Shown here one piece after another: positions 10,510-22,149 of a stretch of DNA of 64,000 nucleotides. This stretch comes from Stenogyne calaminthoides (taxonomy: Eukaryota; Streptophyta; Magnoliopsida; Lamiales; Lamiaceae): NCBI GenBank assembly GCA_037126765.1, contig JBBCBC010000033.1:5780085-5844084 (forward strand), read 5' to 3'. Each line of letters starts with the position of its first letter. Position 1 is the first letter of the stretch. Position numbers and translations under genes: made by a program. The notes beneath the pieces were generated by a model, which made no database searches, had not been told where the DNA came from, and saw only the letters and a list, made by a program, of their open reading frames with translations.

Positions 10510-10850
10510 TCAAGGGGTAGAAATTATAGGATATTTTGTTTGAGGGCTGGCACATATAGGCAGTTGTATTTTAATTTTCGCACATTTAGGCCAAATAGGC
10601 TGAAAACACCCCAATTTGGGCTAAAGTGTCACTTGTTGCTCATGTGTTTGACCTAAATGTGCAAAAATAAAAAAATACAGTGGCCTAAATTTACCAGCTG
10701 AGACACCTCAGTTGACCTAAATGTGCCGCGAAAATTAAAGTTACGGGCCTAAATGTGCGAAAATTAAAATATACAGGCGTGCATGTGCACAAATTAAAAT
10801 TTACAAGCCTACATTTGCCAAGTTATGTAAATGTGTTGTCCTACAATTGT
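10510..10850. repeat. Palindromic repeat element (copy in the SDA1 pseudogene)
   Basis: Contains runs of GGCCTAAATGTGCG and its reverse complement CGCACATTTAGGCC around a centre with CCCAATTTGGGC. It corresponds to the element at 26290-26620 in intron 8 of the parent gene, so it was already there when the gene segment was copied. Confidence 0.7.
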
Positions 10851-11588
10851 TGGCTCTCTTGTTAATTCTTTGTCGTAATCTAATACTTTATACTCTGTTT
10901 TCTGGTCCTCTATATCTAGTTGATGACTGAAGATTTGCTGCAAGACCTTGTCTTGTATAGGAAGTCACATGAGAAATCGGTTTCTTCAGCTGCTTGTTCA
11001 CTTCTTACATTATTTAGAGAGGCGTTGCCCTCGCTCTTTCCTTCTCATGCTTTATTTAGAGGAGTAACACTCCGGCTTGGCTAAAAATTCAACCAAGCTG
11101 TTTTTTATATTTTTTCATGAATCATTGAAAATAGCAGTCGAAAGTGTTCATATGATGTAAAGTATTGGTTGTATCGTGAAAATGTATTAATATTGTTCAG
11201 GTTACAAACTAATACTTTCTTTTGCATGAAATAATACATTTCTACGTATGAACTAATACCATTTGTTATATATTTTAGTTCTTTTGTGAATGAGTCAAAC
11301 TTTGGTCAACCTTGAAGAGGATGGTTGTGGTGAAAGTGGTGGTGATTCTGAATGTGAATCTGGCTCCAGTGATGGAATATCTGAAGATGATGATGAAATG
11401 CCTGACGTAAGTGATAATGATTGCAGTGATGAAGAGAATGAGGAATCCAGCGGTAAATTGGAACCAAAGAAAAGGAAATTGTCGGGTTTTAAGGGAGATG
11501 ACAGTGGGAAGAATAGTGATGAGAATGAGGAATCCAGCGGTAAATTGGAATCGAAGAAAAGGAAGTTGTCGGATTTTAAGGGAGATAT

Positions 11589-12633
11589 TGTTAGAAATTT
11601 GGTTTTGAAAGAGTTCTAGCACTCAAGTTTGACCAAATTAATTGAGGAATTAAAACGTTGATTTTTGGAAATTCAACGTGACGAGATCGATCTACTCGGT
11701 GAGTAGATGATTGTGGTATATTTAATGTCTCAAAACCGAATTTCGGTGAGTGAGAAATTAATTAAAGAAGATGAGACATTAATGCTCTAGTGAAAGAGTA
11801 ATTAATGGGTGAGTGTTGACCATGTGCAGTCTTCCCACTCATCCCACATTGGAAACTTAAAGGAAAGTTTCCTAGTATAAATACAAGCTTGTAGTCATGT
11901 TTTCCAAAATGGTGCATGGGGACCCTAACCATGAACCACACACGCGCAAGGCTCAGCCCCGCCCGCACCCGGGTCGGGTTCGTGGTTCTTGGCAATTGGC
12001 AATTGGGCTTTGGGGCCCATCTATCTTTTTAGATACCCAAAATCTTAATTGGGTCATTTAATTTTTGGACTTAATTAGTTGGGTGTCCCATCCGGAATTG
12101 GGTCGGCCCAGGAGTCAGGACTTATCCGTACGCGGATTCAAGCTTATCCATGATTCGAAATTTTTTGAATTCGAATTAGAGGTTCACCAAACCTGGACGG
12201 TCTCATGCAGTCAAAACCGCCCCACTAGAATCGTGGGTCATAACTGACCACGAACTTCGTGGGCTTCCCACGATTTCCTCAACCTCCCGTGAGGTGGTTC
12301 CATCTATATATAGTGACCCTTCAAAATTCACTTTAGTAACTTTTGAACCCTACGAAAAATAACTCTGCAATTCTGCGTACATATCTTCTTTCCATCTCCC
12401 TACTCATACTCCGATACAGTTCGACGATAGTATTACTTCAGTGGTGCAACTGATATAATACCTGAATCGTTTTACCTTTTGGGGCAATTACTCACGATCT
12501 TGTGAGCACTATCCAGGGCGTATTTTGTCTTGCGGGGAAAAGGGTGCGCCCTTGACTCGATTCGTTTCTTTTTCTGTGTTTATATTTTGTTGGTTTCATG
12601 AAACAGTGCAGTATCAGATTAAATATTTTAACA
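11589..12633 (+). repeat. 5' LTR of element B (1045 bp)
   Basis: TGTTAGAAATTTGG ... TATTTTAACA. It carries a TATA-like TATATATAG at about 12304 and is closely similar to the 3' LTR. It has about 45 extra bases at about 11937-11980 (GC-rich, including CCCGCACCCGGGTCGGG) that the 3' LTR lacks. Confidence 0.92.
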
Positions 12634-12671
12634 ATCGCAAGACAAAAATATACCTTAATCGAAATACTGCA

Positions 12672-13904
12672 ATGGCGAACGAACAACAAGATATTGTTAA
12701 TGAGTTGCTTAACACCGGTGTCATTGATGATGTCACTGATGGTGCTAACAACTCGAACATTGGTTTAGCTGCGCGTACTCCAGCTAACACGAACACTCAG
12801 TATCGATCTGATGTTCAAATGACTGATTATCCGTTTGCCTTCACTGGACTCGGAATGCATCAAACTGGTAACCAACTTGCTGGAAGGTCAGCAAATGCTT
12901 CTGGGAGCCAGGCCTTCATTGGAATCAGAATGCCTCCGATTGGTAACCAGTATACTGGATTGTCAACAGGAACTTCTGGGAGCCAGTATGTTGGACATAC
13001 GGGTGGTCCGTTTGCTTCGATGTACCCTAGAAATCCTTTTCTAGAGGGACCTCAGAACAATTCTTTTATGGATAACTCCGGTGGAAATCCGTTCATTGGA
13101 GGAAACCAGTTCTTTGGCAATACTGGTGGTAACCCGTACGTGGGTCCAATGATTCAAACCTCTCAACCAGGGACTATTAGGCCCTTGATGGAGCAGGCAG
13201 AAAAAACCAAGAAGTTCTCGGGAGCAGACTTTAAGAGGTGGCAAAATAAGATGAAATTCTACCTGACCACCTTGTCTGTGGTAAGGTACCTCAAGGAGGA
13301 CTGTCCGAAAATCCTTGATGACAATGCTGATCAGATCACGAGAATGAACTATGACATCTGGATCAGTGGGGATTACTTGTGCCGGAATTACATTCTGGAT
13401 GGACTGAGTGACGCTCTGTATAACGTCTATGCTCAGCACAAGACTGCCAAAGAAATGTGAGTTTCTTTGGAGAAGAAGTACAAGACAGAAGATGCAGGAA
13501 CTAAGAAGTTCGTCGTTGCTGCATTGTACGACTTCAAGATGGTAGATAACAAGCCTGTTGTCGACCAGGTTCAAAAGCTGCAACTAATTTTCCATAACAT
13601 TACTGCAGAAAGAATGGAGCTGCCAGAACAGTTTCTGGTGGCAACTGTGATTGAAAAGCTGCCTTCATCCTGGAAAGACTTTAAATCTTACCTCAAGCAC
13701 AAGCGAAAGGAGATTAGCTTGGAGTACTTGATTGTCCGGCTTCGAATTGAGGAAGATGGCCTCAAAAGAGAGAAGAAGGTTTCGGCTTCTGCTATTGAGG
13801 CCAAAGCAAATCTGATGGAGAAAAAAGATCCATCAGTGAAGCAGAAATTCATTTTCTCTGGAAAATGCCACAACTATGGCAAGCCTGGTCATCGGGGCAA
13901 GTGA
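12672..13904 (+). pseudogene. Gag of element B
   Basis: The ATG at 12672 is the first in frame after the LTR (M-A-N-E-Q-Q-D-I-V). Roughly the first 170 residues are low-complexity, rich in Gly, Asn, Ser and Gln, with a repeat of about 26 residues (...G-N-Q-L-A-G...S-G-S-Q-A-F / ...G-N-Q-Y-T-G...S-G-S-Q-Y-V). A UBN2-type copia Gag core follows (K-K-F-S-G-A-D-F-K-R-W). A TGA at 13458-13460 interrupts the frame where TGG is expected before V-S-L-E-K-K-Y. The zinc knuckle near 13865-13915 reads C-H-N-Y-G-K-P-G-H: the second Cys is Tyr, and a one-base frameshift separates it from the final S-D-C. Confidence 0.88.
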
Positions 13905-14979
13905 TTGCAAAAATCCCAAGAATGACTCTGTGAACGTGGCTGAACGGGAGTTCACAGATGCTGATTTGTCTGCTGTGGTGACTGAAGCCAACATGGTGGA
14001 CAACAAGAAGGAATGGTTTGTGGACACTGGGGCCACTTGCCATGTTTTCTCGGAGAAGTCTGCATTCTCCACCTACTCTCCTGCTAAAGGGAGAAAGCTG
14101 TTTATGGGCAACCAGGCCTCGTCTGAAGCGGCTGGTGTTGGAACAGTTGTGCTGAAGCTGACCTCAGGGATAGAGCTGAAGCTGAATGATGTGCTGCATG
14201 TCCCAGACATCCGAAAGAACTTGATCTCTGGCTCGTTGTTAGTTAGTCACAAGCTTAAGTTAGTGTTTGAGTCTGACAAAGTTGTATTGAGTAAGTTTGG
14301 TACTTTTCTCTGGAAAGGTTATCTCGAGAATGATTTATTCAAAATGTCAGTCATGGTTGTAAGTCGTAAAGGCAAAAACACTATTATTAATGAGAATGCT
14401 TCTACTTCTATTTATATCGTTGAGTGTTCCTCTTTATGGCATTTTAGATTAAGACTTGTTAATTTAAAAGCTATAAAGCGTTTAGTAAATTTGAATTTAC
14501 TTAACATTGCAAACGTTGATACATCCAAAAGATGTGAGATATGTGTAGAAGCTAAAATGGCTAAATTACCATTTAAATCTGTTGAAAGGAACACAACCCC
14601 TCTAGAATTAATTCACACGGATGTATGTGATTTAAAATTTGTGCAAACTAGAGGTGGAAAAAAGTACTTTATTACTTTTATTGATGATTGCATTAGATTT
14701 CGCTACGTTTATCTTTTACGAAGTAAAGATGAAGCAATTGAAGCGTTTAAACGTTACAAAACTGAAGTAGAGAATCAATTGAACACTAGAATTAAAATAA
14801 TTCGTAGTGATAGAGGTGGAGAGTATGTGGCTCCGTTTGAACAGTTATGTATTGAGTCTGGCATCATACATCAAACGACAGCTCCTTACTCACCTCAATC
14901 GAATGGTGTTGCGGAAAGAAAGAACCGAACACTAAAAGAGATGATGAACGCTATGTTAATCATCTCGGGTTTGCCTTAG
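13876..14979 (+). pseudogene. Protease and integrase of element B
   Basis: After the shifted zinc-knuckle end (S-D-C-K-N-P) the frame shows an aspartic protease site, W-F-V-D-T-G-A-T-C-H, near 14010-14046. The integrase region has L-W-H-F-R-L, where the second zinc-binding His of the usual L-G-H is changed to R-L. It then has C-E-I-C, H-T-D-V-C (first catalytic Asp), F-I-D-D (second) and S-P-Q-S-N-G-V-A-E-R-K-N with the catalytic Glu. The frame ends at a TAG (14977-14979) in L-P-[Q]-N-L-W, where CAG would be usual, followed by a G-run near 14986-14995 that also shifts the frame. Confidence 0.9.
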
Positions 14980-15064
14980 AACTTGTGGGGGGGGAGCTAT
15001 TCTGTCAGCTAACCACATTTTAAATAAGATTCCACTAAAAAGTAAGGATGAAACTCCTTATGAA

Positions 15065-16414
15065 ATGTGGAAAAAGCGCAAACCATCCTACAAACACCTC
15101 AAAGTGTGGGGGTGTTTGGCTAAAGTTGAAGTGTCATTTCCTAAACAAGTGAGAATCGGACCTAAAACGGTCGACTGCATCTTTATAGGATACACCTTCA
15201 ACAGTAGTGCTTATCGATTCTTGATTCACAAATCAGAGATACCTGATATGACAGTAGGCACTACAATAGAATCAAGGAATGCTATATTCTTTGAAAATGT
15301 CTTCCCTTGTAGGGATAAAGAAGAAGTGAGTTCAAAAAATAGAACACACGAAGAATCAGATGACACTGCAGATCCTTCCACTCAAGAGAGTGAAGAACCT
15401 AGACTCAGTAAACGAGTTAGAATTGATAAGACCTATGGTCCATACTTCATCACTTACGTGTTGGAAGACGAACCTCAGTCTATCAAAGAAGTTATGTCCA
15501 GACCGGATGCTCCGCTCTGGAAAGAAGCTATTAATAGCGAATATGATTCAATTCTGCAAAATCACACATGGGAGTTGGTTGACCTCCCAAAAGGTTGCAA
15601 GACCTTAGGATGGAAGTGGATCCTTAAAAGAAAATATAAAGCAGATGGATCAGTTGAAAAGTATAAAGCCCGTTTGGTTGCAAAGGGTTTTAAACAAAAG
15701 GAAGGGTATGATTTCTTTGACACCTATTCACCTGTTAAGAAGATTACATCCATTCGTGTACTTATTGCGATTGTTGCTTTGCACAATCTCGAAATACATC
15801 AGATGGATGTAAAGACTGCATTTCTTAATGGTGAGATAGATGCTGAAATATACATGGATCAACCCGAGGGTTACATTAAACCTGAAAATGAGAAAAAGGT
15901 GTGTAAACTCGTTCGATCACTGTATGGACTTAAACAAGCTCCTAAGCAGTGGCACTTGAAGTTTGAAAATATCATGTTGTCAAATGGGTTTCGAATTAAC
16001 GAATGTGATAAATGTGTTTATGTGAAAGAAACACCAAATGGCTTTGTTATCGTATGTTTATATGTCGATGACATGTTAATCATGGGTAACAATCACAATG
16101 CCATAGTTAATACGAAAAACATGATAAATCGAAACTTTGACATGAAAGACATGGGATTAGCAGATGTGATTCTAGGAATCAAAATTGAGAGAACATCAAA
16201 TGGAATCTCCCTAACACAATCTCATTACGTTGAGAGAGTGTTGAAGAAAATCAATACATTTGATGATCCACCTGCTAAAACACCTCTGGAACACAATGTT
16301 CATCTGAAGAAGAATAGAGGAGAACCCGTGGCTCAGTTAGAATATGCAAGGAACATTGGGAGCGTGATGTATATTACGAATTGCACACAACCAGATCTTG
16401 CATATGCAAGATAA
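15065..16414 (+). pseudogene. Reverse transcriptase of element B (long open segment, 449 codons)
   Basis: Contains the end of IN (P-Y-E-M-W, H-L-K-V-W-G-C), the linker (L-S-K-R-V-R-I) and a complete copia RT: W-K-E-A-I-N-S-E, K-A-R-L-V-A-K-G-F, Q-M-D-V-K-T-A-F-L-N-G, Y-G-L-K-Q-A-P, Y-V-D-D-M-L-I-M-G (16061 onward) and L-G-I-K-I. All RT catalytic Asp residues are present. The frame stops at 16412-16414 (TAA) at the start of RNase H. This is the longest intact RT in the window, but it is uncoupled from Gag and the N-terminal part of IN by upstream breaks. Confidence 0.92.
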
Positions 16415-17021
16415 ACAAAATTTGAAAGTGTACACGAGCAATCCAAGTCACGAACATTGGAAAGCTCTTAAAAGGGTTCTAAGGTATTTAAAGTATACCT
16501 TTGACCTTGGGCTACATTACATGAGGTATCCAGTTGTACTTGAAGGGTACAACAATGCTAATTGAATATCAGATACAAAAGACTCATTTTCCACCAGTGG
16601 ATATGTATTCACTATTAAAGGAGCTGCAATATCGTGGAAATCCACAAAACAGACGTGCATTGCCCGTTCCACAATGGAATCAGAATTCATCGATTTAGAT
16701 CAAGCTGGTGAAGAAGCAGAATGGCTTCGTAATTTTCTAGAAGACATTCCTTGTTGGAACAAACCTGTATCGTCGGTAATGGTACATTGTGACTGTCAAG
16801 CTGCTATAGGTAGAGCTTCGAACAATATGTATAACGGAAAGTCGAGGCATATCCGTCGTCGACATAACTCTGTTAGACATTTGATCTCAATTGGGGTTAT
16901 AACCATTAACTATGTAAGGTCAAATGATAACATAGCGGATCCGCTCACCAAGAGCATATGCCGAGATCAAATGAATAAGCTGATAGAGGGAATGAGTCTG
17001 AAATCCACAAAGAAACACTGA
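16415..17021 (+). pseudogene. RNase H of element B
   Basis: After the stop and a frame change the sequence reads N-P-S-H-E-H-W-K-A-L-K, a TGA near 16562, then S-T-S-G-Y-V-F-T and an open stretch from 16674 (M-E-S-E-F-I, C-D-C-Q-A-A-I, N-I-A-D-P-L-T-K) to TGA at 17019-17021. It is typical of the copia RNase H end. 17022-17566 is a noncoding spacer before the PPT. Confidence 0.85.
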
Positions 17022-17555
17022 AACAGTGGAAACCCAACCATGATGACTGGAGATCCCAAGAACTTGATTCAAAAGGGAAAACTAAGCTGTGAATGTGAGA
17101 TGCACAACACTTGAAAATCATGACCATTCCTGACAGCACTGAGTCAAGTGTTGAGAACCCGTAAAATGTGGTAAAGGTTAAGTCTTTGACTTTTAATGAT
17201 TCCTAAAGGTCCAGAGGGGACTGAGTATGACGGGATACTCGAGAGGAGATCACCTATGTAAATGAGAAGTGAGGGCCGCTTCGACCAAACATTAATGAAG
17301 CACAAAAGGGCGTCCATGGCCAAAACAGACAAAACTATGAGAACGAATCGGAGTCGAGATTGACTTGTGTCTACACTGCCTGTAAGGTATACACTAAGGC
17401 GGTTTAGTTCAAGGCATTATGTCCACTAAACCACAGTGTACCCGAGAGTGCTTGGCTAAGGAAAGTTCAAAGCCACAAACTACTTTTCCTGAAGCAACAA
17501 AGTCTCAATTGAGCTGGAAGATGCTCCTAAATCCGTATAGATGCAATTTTCACTC

Positions 17556-17566
17556 ATGTGGGGGAT
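17556..17566 (+). other. Polypurine tract of element B
   Basis: ATGTGGGGGAT directly precedes TGTTGG, the start of the 3' LTR. Confidence 0.8.
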
Positions 17567-18576
17567 TGTTGGAAATTTGGTTTTGAAAGAGTTCTAGCAC
17601 TCAAGTTTGACCAAATTAATTGAGGAATTAAAACGTTGATTTTTGTAAATTCAACGTGACGAGATCGATCTACTCGCGGAGTAGATGATTGTGGTATATT
17701 TAATATCTCAAAATTGAATTTCGGTGAGTGAGAAATTAATTAAAGAAGATGAGACATTAATGCTCTAGTGAGAGAGTAATTAATTGGTGAGTGTTGACCA
17801 TGTGTAGTCTTCTCACTTATCCCACATTGGAAACTTAAAGGAAAGTTTCCTAGTATAAATACAAGCTTGTAGTCACGTTCTCCAAAATGGTGCATGGGGA
17901 CCCTAACCATGTTCGTGGTTCTTGGTTCTTGGCAATTGGGCTTTGGGTGGGCTTTGGGGCCCATCTATCTTTTTAGATACCCAAAATCTTAATTGGGTCA
18001 TTTAATTTTTGGACTTAATTAGTTGGGTGGCCCATCCAGAATTGGGTCGACCCAGGAGTCAGGACTTATCCGTGCGTGGATTCAAGCTTATCCAGGATTC
18101 AAAATTTTGAATTTGAATTAGAGGTTCACCAAACCTGGACGGTCTCATGCGGTCAAAACCGCCCCACTAGAATCGTGGGTCATAACTGACCACGAAGTTC
18201 GTGGGCTTCCCACGATTTCCTCAACCTCCCATGAGGTGGTTCCGTCTATATATAGTGACCCTTCAGAATTCACTTCAGTAACTTTCGAACCCTACGAAAA
18301 AACAACTCTGCAATTCTACGTACATATCTTCTTTCCATCTCCCTGCTCATACTCCGATACAGTTCGACGATAGTATTACTTCAGTGGTGCTACTGATATA
18401 ATACTTGAACCGTTTTACCTTTTTGGGCAATTACGCACGATCCTGTGAGCACTATCCAGGGCGTATTTTGCCTTGCGGGGAAAAGGGTGCGCCCTTAACT
18501 CGGTTCGTTTCTTTATCTGTGTTTATATTTTGTTGGTTTCATGAAACAGTGCAGTATCAGATTAAATATTTTAACA
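17567..18576 (+). repeat. 3' LTR of element B (1010 bp)
   Basis: TGTTGGAAATTTGG ... TATTTTAACA, followed by the GATAT target repeat and then SDA1 exon 12 sequence. It is shorter than the 5' LTR because of one 45-bp indel plus small changes. Confidence 0.93.
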
Positions 18577-18737
18577 GATATAAGTGCTGGCGATTAAAGT
18601 CTTCGTGCTTCGAAGAAATTAGCAATAGCAACCCAGAATGACTCTTATGAAATTCTCTCAAATGAGGACTTCCAAAGAATAAAAGAGCTGAAGGTTTGCT
18701 TTTCATCATACTTAATCAAGTGCATTATCAATTGATG

Positions 18738-19357
18738 ATGTGTAAATTCAAGAGCGACACTTGTGTGCACCAATTGCACAAGATGCAATTATTGCAATTG
18801 AATTTAATTTTAATTTGGATGAACTATGCACTTTAAACCCTAACCCCTAAACAATGAACTCTAAATCATATATGAACTATTCGGGCCGGATGAACCATGA
18901 ACCACTTAGGTCGAGTAAATCATGAACCACTCGGGCCGGGTTTGGTCCGGGCTAAAAAAAAAACTCAAATTAAAGTTAAAAGAAAACTAAAAAAAAAAAA
19001 AACTGATTTTTTTTTTTAAAAAAAAACTCTTAAAATTAAATTGCATTAAGTTGATTTGGTGCAAATGGTATAAATGAGAATTTGTCGTAAATTCAACTCA
19101 TCAACTTGGTTCCATGAGGTGCCCATTATGGGCTCCATATAAAATATATATATACACACATATCACATTGACTTATGGAGTATTAGATTGTTTCAAAAAT
19201 TATCAGGATTTGGCAATGTCTTTATTGAATCCGCAAAAACTCGTTCCTCATTATCCGTGCCAACTAAAATGGGCTCACCTCAGACTGACGGAGTCCCATT
19301 GATCTGCTCTTAGCCCTTTTGGTTAGATTTTATGTAAAAAGAGTGAGTCTCACGTGA
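18738..19357. other. Intergenic, no gene seen
   Basis: AT-rich with A and T runs. A small repeated phrase, TGAACCACTYRGGYCGRGT, occurs about 18890-18945. Confidence 0.6.
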
Positions 19358-19556
19358 ATTCAGGTGCACCGTGTATTTATAGTGCATTTTAAAAACATGT
19401 AATTTGTTATACTAAAATATGTAATTGGTTTACACTGCACCGTGTAACTATTTTTCATATTAATAATTGCATGGTTCAGTGTAAATAAATTGAATATTTA
19501 AGTATAACAAATTATATGTTTCTAAATTATACTACGAATGCACGATTCACCTGAAT
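19358..19556. repeat. Inverted-repeat element, 56-bp arms (MITE-like)
   Basis: The left arm 19358-19413 begins ATTCAGGTGCACCGTG and ends TTGTTATACT. The right arm 19501-19556 is its reverse complement with a handful of mismatches, around an 87-bp spacer. No coding sequence and no clear target duplication were confirmed. Confidence 0.75.
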
Positions 19557-19782
19557 GCATACAAGACTTATTCATGTAGAAACATGTTTTATTCATATAA
19601 ATTTACTTGTTCTTTAACTAATCTTTAGAAGAAAAGAAAAAGAGAGAACTCGTTTCATTTTATAAACCACGAAAGAATTTGCGCCATTTTTAAACGATGG
19701 AGTTTGGTGCAAGTGCAATTTTGACAAACCTGGGGTTTCGTACAATTAGACTTTCAATTTATAATTGAGAAACTAATTACTA

Positions 19783-20104
19783 CTTCCGACCTAATTTTAT
19801 TTGGCCACTTACCGTAGATTCGGATTTTAAAAAAGTGAAAAATATTAGTATTAAATGGTGTAAAGTGGATTTAGTAGAGGGGTATGAATATCAATTCAAT
19901 TTTAAAAAAAATATTGTTTATTATTATTAAATGATGTAAAGTGAATTTAGTATGTATAGTAGAGTGACATGTGATGTAAATAAGTGTTATTTGTAAGGGG
20001 TATTGTTTTGTAAATAAAATTATTTTATTTTCCTTTTAAGAAATGGACAATTTAAATTAGGACACCTATTTACGAAAAATAATCAATCTAAATTAGGACG
20101 GGAG
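19783..20104. mobile_element. Stowaway-type MITE (decayed), TSD TA
   Basis: The left end CTTCCGACCTAATTTTATTTG and the reverse complement of the right end, CTCCCGTCCTAATTTAGATTG, match each other and the Stowaway terminal consensus (CTCCCTCCGTCC). Both ends are flanked by TA. It is 322 bp with no coding sequence. Confidence 0.75.
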
Positions 20105-20106
20105 TA

Positions 20107-21264
20107 CTTTTTCTATTTCATATTGTCTCTCACTTATAATGCTTTGTATAAAATTAAGAATATATTTTTTTGATAAATTTATCCTCTAAAAAAAAGGAAA
20201 TAGAAGAGTGAGAGTGTGTGAGTGGAACTTCTATTAATTTTTTTTCTAAAAACATATTAAAGAAAATTGTAGAAAAATAATAAAAATATAATTGTTTTAA
20301 AATAAATTTAAATGCGGTGACAATCTATTTTAGTATTCGAGAGATGGAGAAAAGGGTCAGTTAACACAATGAATATCATTAATAAGAATTTTGGTAAATA
20401 AATAATCATTTCGAAAGTCAAGGAACAAAATCAGATCAACCATTGCCTATTTATAGATTCAGATTTAAAAGGAAAAAGATGTTGCACCTAAATATAAACA
20501 AATAAAAAATTATACACATATAAACTTGATATATGAATTTAATAGTAGTATGACATATAATGAATTAAATATATTTTTACCAAAACCAACATTCTGAAAA
20601 TGTTATAACAAAATAACGAGACAAAGTCTAGGATACAAATTTGTATACATACAAATTCCAATTGAAATTCAATTTCACTTTATCCAACCCATCATTGACC
20701 CGCTTGACCGGGTCATCTTAGACCCGCGAATTAATTAATTTCCTAAATTGATTGATTTGTATCTATACAAATTTGTACAAATAACAATTTGGCATGTTGC
20801 AACTCACCATCTGCTCTTCATGTTTACGTCTGAAAAAATAAGGATTTAAACCACATTCGTTCTATAATTTTTCATCTTTATTTAAATTGTCCTATAATTA
20901 TCAATATTTTTAATTTAGTCCCACAAGTATTCAATTTGTTTCAATTTAATCCTAAATCGTCGGAAATCGATCAAAAACATCCAAAACTATGGCATTTTAG
21001 TCGCGTGTATCACGCGCCCCTAATTTTCGCGATTAAAACAACATTTTTTTTGAATGTTTTTGATAGATTTCCAACAGTTTGAGACTAAATTGAAATAAAT
21101 TGAATACTTATGGGATTAAATTGAAAATATTGATAGGTAGAAAATTATGGGATAAATTTTATTTAAGTCCTGAAAAAACATAAATTCATAAACCCACTGA
21201 ACAGTCTTTTACTTTTTACATGAATATATATATTTTCTAAACATGCATCCACTTGGATAAATAT
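20107..21264. other. Intergenic, no gene seen
   Basis: AT-rich. 20880-21160 contains an imperfect inverted repeat (TCCTATAATTATCAATATTT ... GAAAATATTGATAGGTAGAA), probably a decayed MITE. Confidence 0.55.
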
Positions 21265-21266
21265 TA

Positions 21267-21531
21267 CTCCCTCCGTCCCAATTTTCGTGGGATTGTGACT
21301 GTTCATAAGCATTTCGTATAATAGTGATAAAGTGGTGGGATAGGAAGAATTGTTTATTAGTATTTTATATGATAAAGTGATAAAGTGATGAATAATTGGG
21401 GGTAGAAAAGTGTTGTTTATTAATATTTTATGTGATAAAGTGATAAAGTAATAAAGTGTGTAAGTAACTTTACCATAAAAATTGAGACAAAAAAAATAAA
21501 TATTTTACCATAAAGATTGAGACGGAGGGAG
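21267..21531. mobile_element. Stowaway-type MITE, 265 bp, TSD TA
   Basis: The left terminus is CTCCCTCCGTCCCAATTTTC and the right terminus is TTGAGACGGAGGGAG. TA flanks both sides (21265-21266 and 21532-21533). This fits Tc1/mariner-type Stowaway MITEs. Internal short repeats of GATAAAGTGATAAAGT are present. Confidence 0.9.
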
Positions 21532-21533
21532 TA

Positions 21534-22149
21534 TAACTTATGTACTATTTTATAAGTGTGCTTTTTCTATAGTCCTGCATCCTCTAATATCATACATCAC
21601 ACAACCGCAAATCAATGTTTCACAAATGAATATTTTTGGAGAAAATACGTGTTCAAAATAACTACAAAAAATTTCACTATATCAATACTTTAAGAAGCTA
21701 AAAGAAGCAGAAACAAGACGTACGCTGCAAAGGCACCGTAATTGCTGAACAAAATAATTAAGGGAAAAAAGTATATATGATCACTTTCATTAAAAATTAA
21801 AAGTGTTCTACCTATTTTTAAAAGGGAGAGTATTTCTAAAGGTCACAAAAGTCATTTCTTCAAGTCGATTTCTAGTGACAATCAACTTTATTTTGACTCT
21901 AAGATATAAAATTAAGGTTAAAAAGTCAAAGTTGCCCTTCTGTTTGTTTTCTGCACTTCTGACATATTTTCTGCATTTCTGACGCATTTTGACGTTTTAT
22001 ACTTTAAATTTTTAAAAGTTCAAATTTTTTAATTTACTAAATTGATTAAATTATTTATTAATATAATTTAATTATTTATTTTAAAGTGCATTTTATTAAC
22101 TCGTTTTGCAATTCAGAAAATATGTAATTTAAAAAAATAAATTCTTTTA
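21534..22149. other. Intergenic, no gene seen
   Basis: AT-rich with no recognisable coding sequence. It leads into the tandem repeat at 22150. Confidence 0.6.

Larger units (their letters stand above)
11589..18576 (+). mobile_element. Complete copia element B in the SDA1 pseudogene (TSD GATAT)
   Basis: A full-length LTR retrotransposon: 5' LTR 11589-12633, internal region 12634-17566, 3' LTR 17567-18576. The 5-base target duplication GATAT is seen at 11584-11588 and 18577-18581, splitting the SDA1 exon 12 copy between its K-G-D-I and S-A-G-D codons. The order is Gag, PR, IN, RT, RNase H, which is copia. Coding capacity is broken in Gag, the zinc knuckle, the end of IN and RNase H. No standard initiator-Met primer site (TGGTATCAGAGC) follows the 5' LTR. 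Confidence 0.95.
7284..18737 (+). pseudogene. Partial inverted duplicate of SDA1, broken by two insertions
   Basis: Matches, in order, the minus-strand SDA1 gene from the end of exon 7 (7284-7320, I-Q-K-Y-V-Q then the GT donor) through intron 7, exon 8 (10349-10408), exon 11 (about 10919-11020), the acidic part of exon 12 (about 11310-11588 and 18582-18690) and the start of intron 12 (to about 18737). Exons 9 and 10 are missing and the first part of exon 12 is deleted. Exon 12 sequence after element B has an in-frame TAA. Pieces belonging to the duplicate are 7284-7373, 10339-11588 and 18577-18737. The 109-codon frame at 11290-11619 is the surviving acidic region read into the LTR. Introns are retained, so this is a DNA-level copy. 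It lies in inverted orientation about 6 kb from the parent. Confidence 0.92.

Noticed and set aside
11275..11622. 115-residue minus-strand protein
   Set aside because: Antisense reading of the SDA1 pseudogene exon 12 copy.
13041..13583. 180-residue minus-strand protein
   Set aside because: Lies opposite the Gag frame of element B and has no motif.
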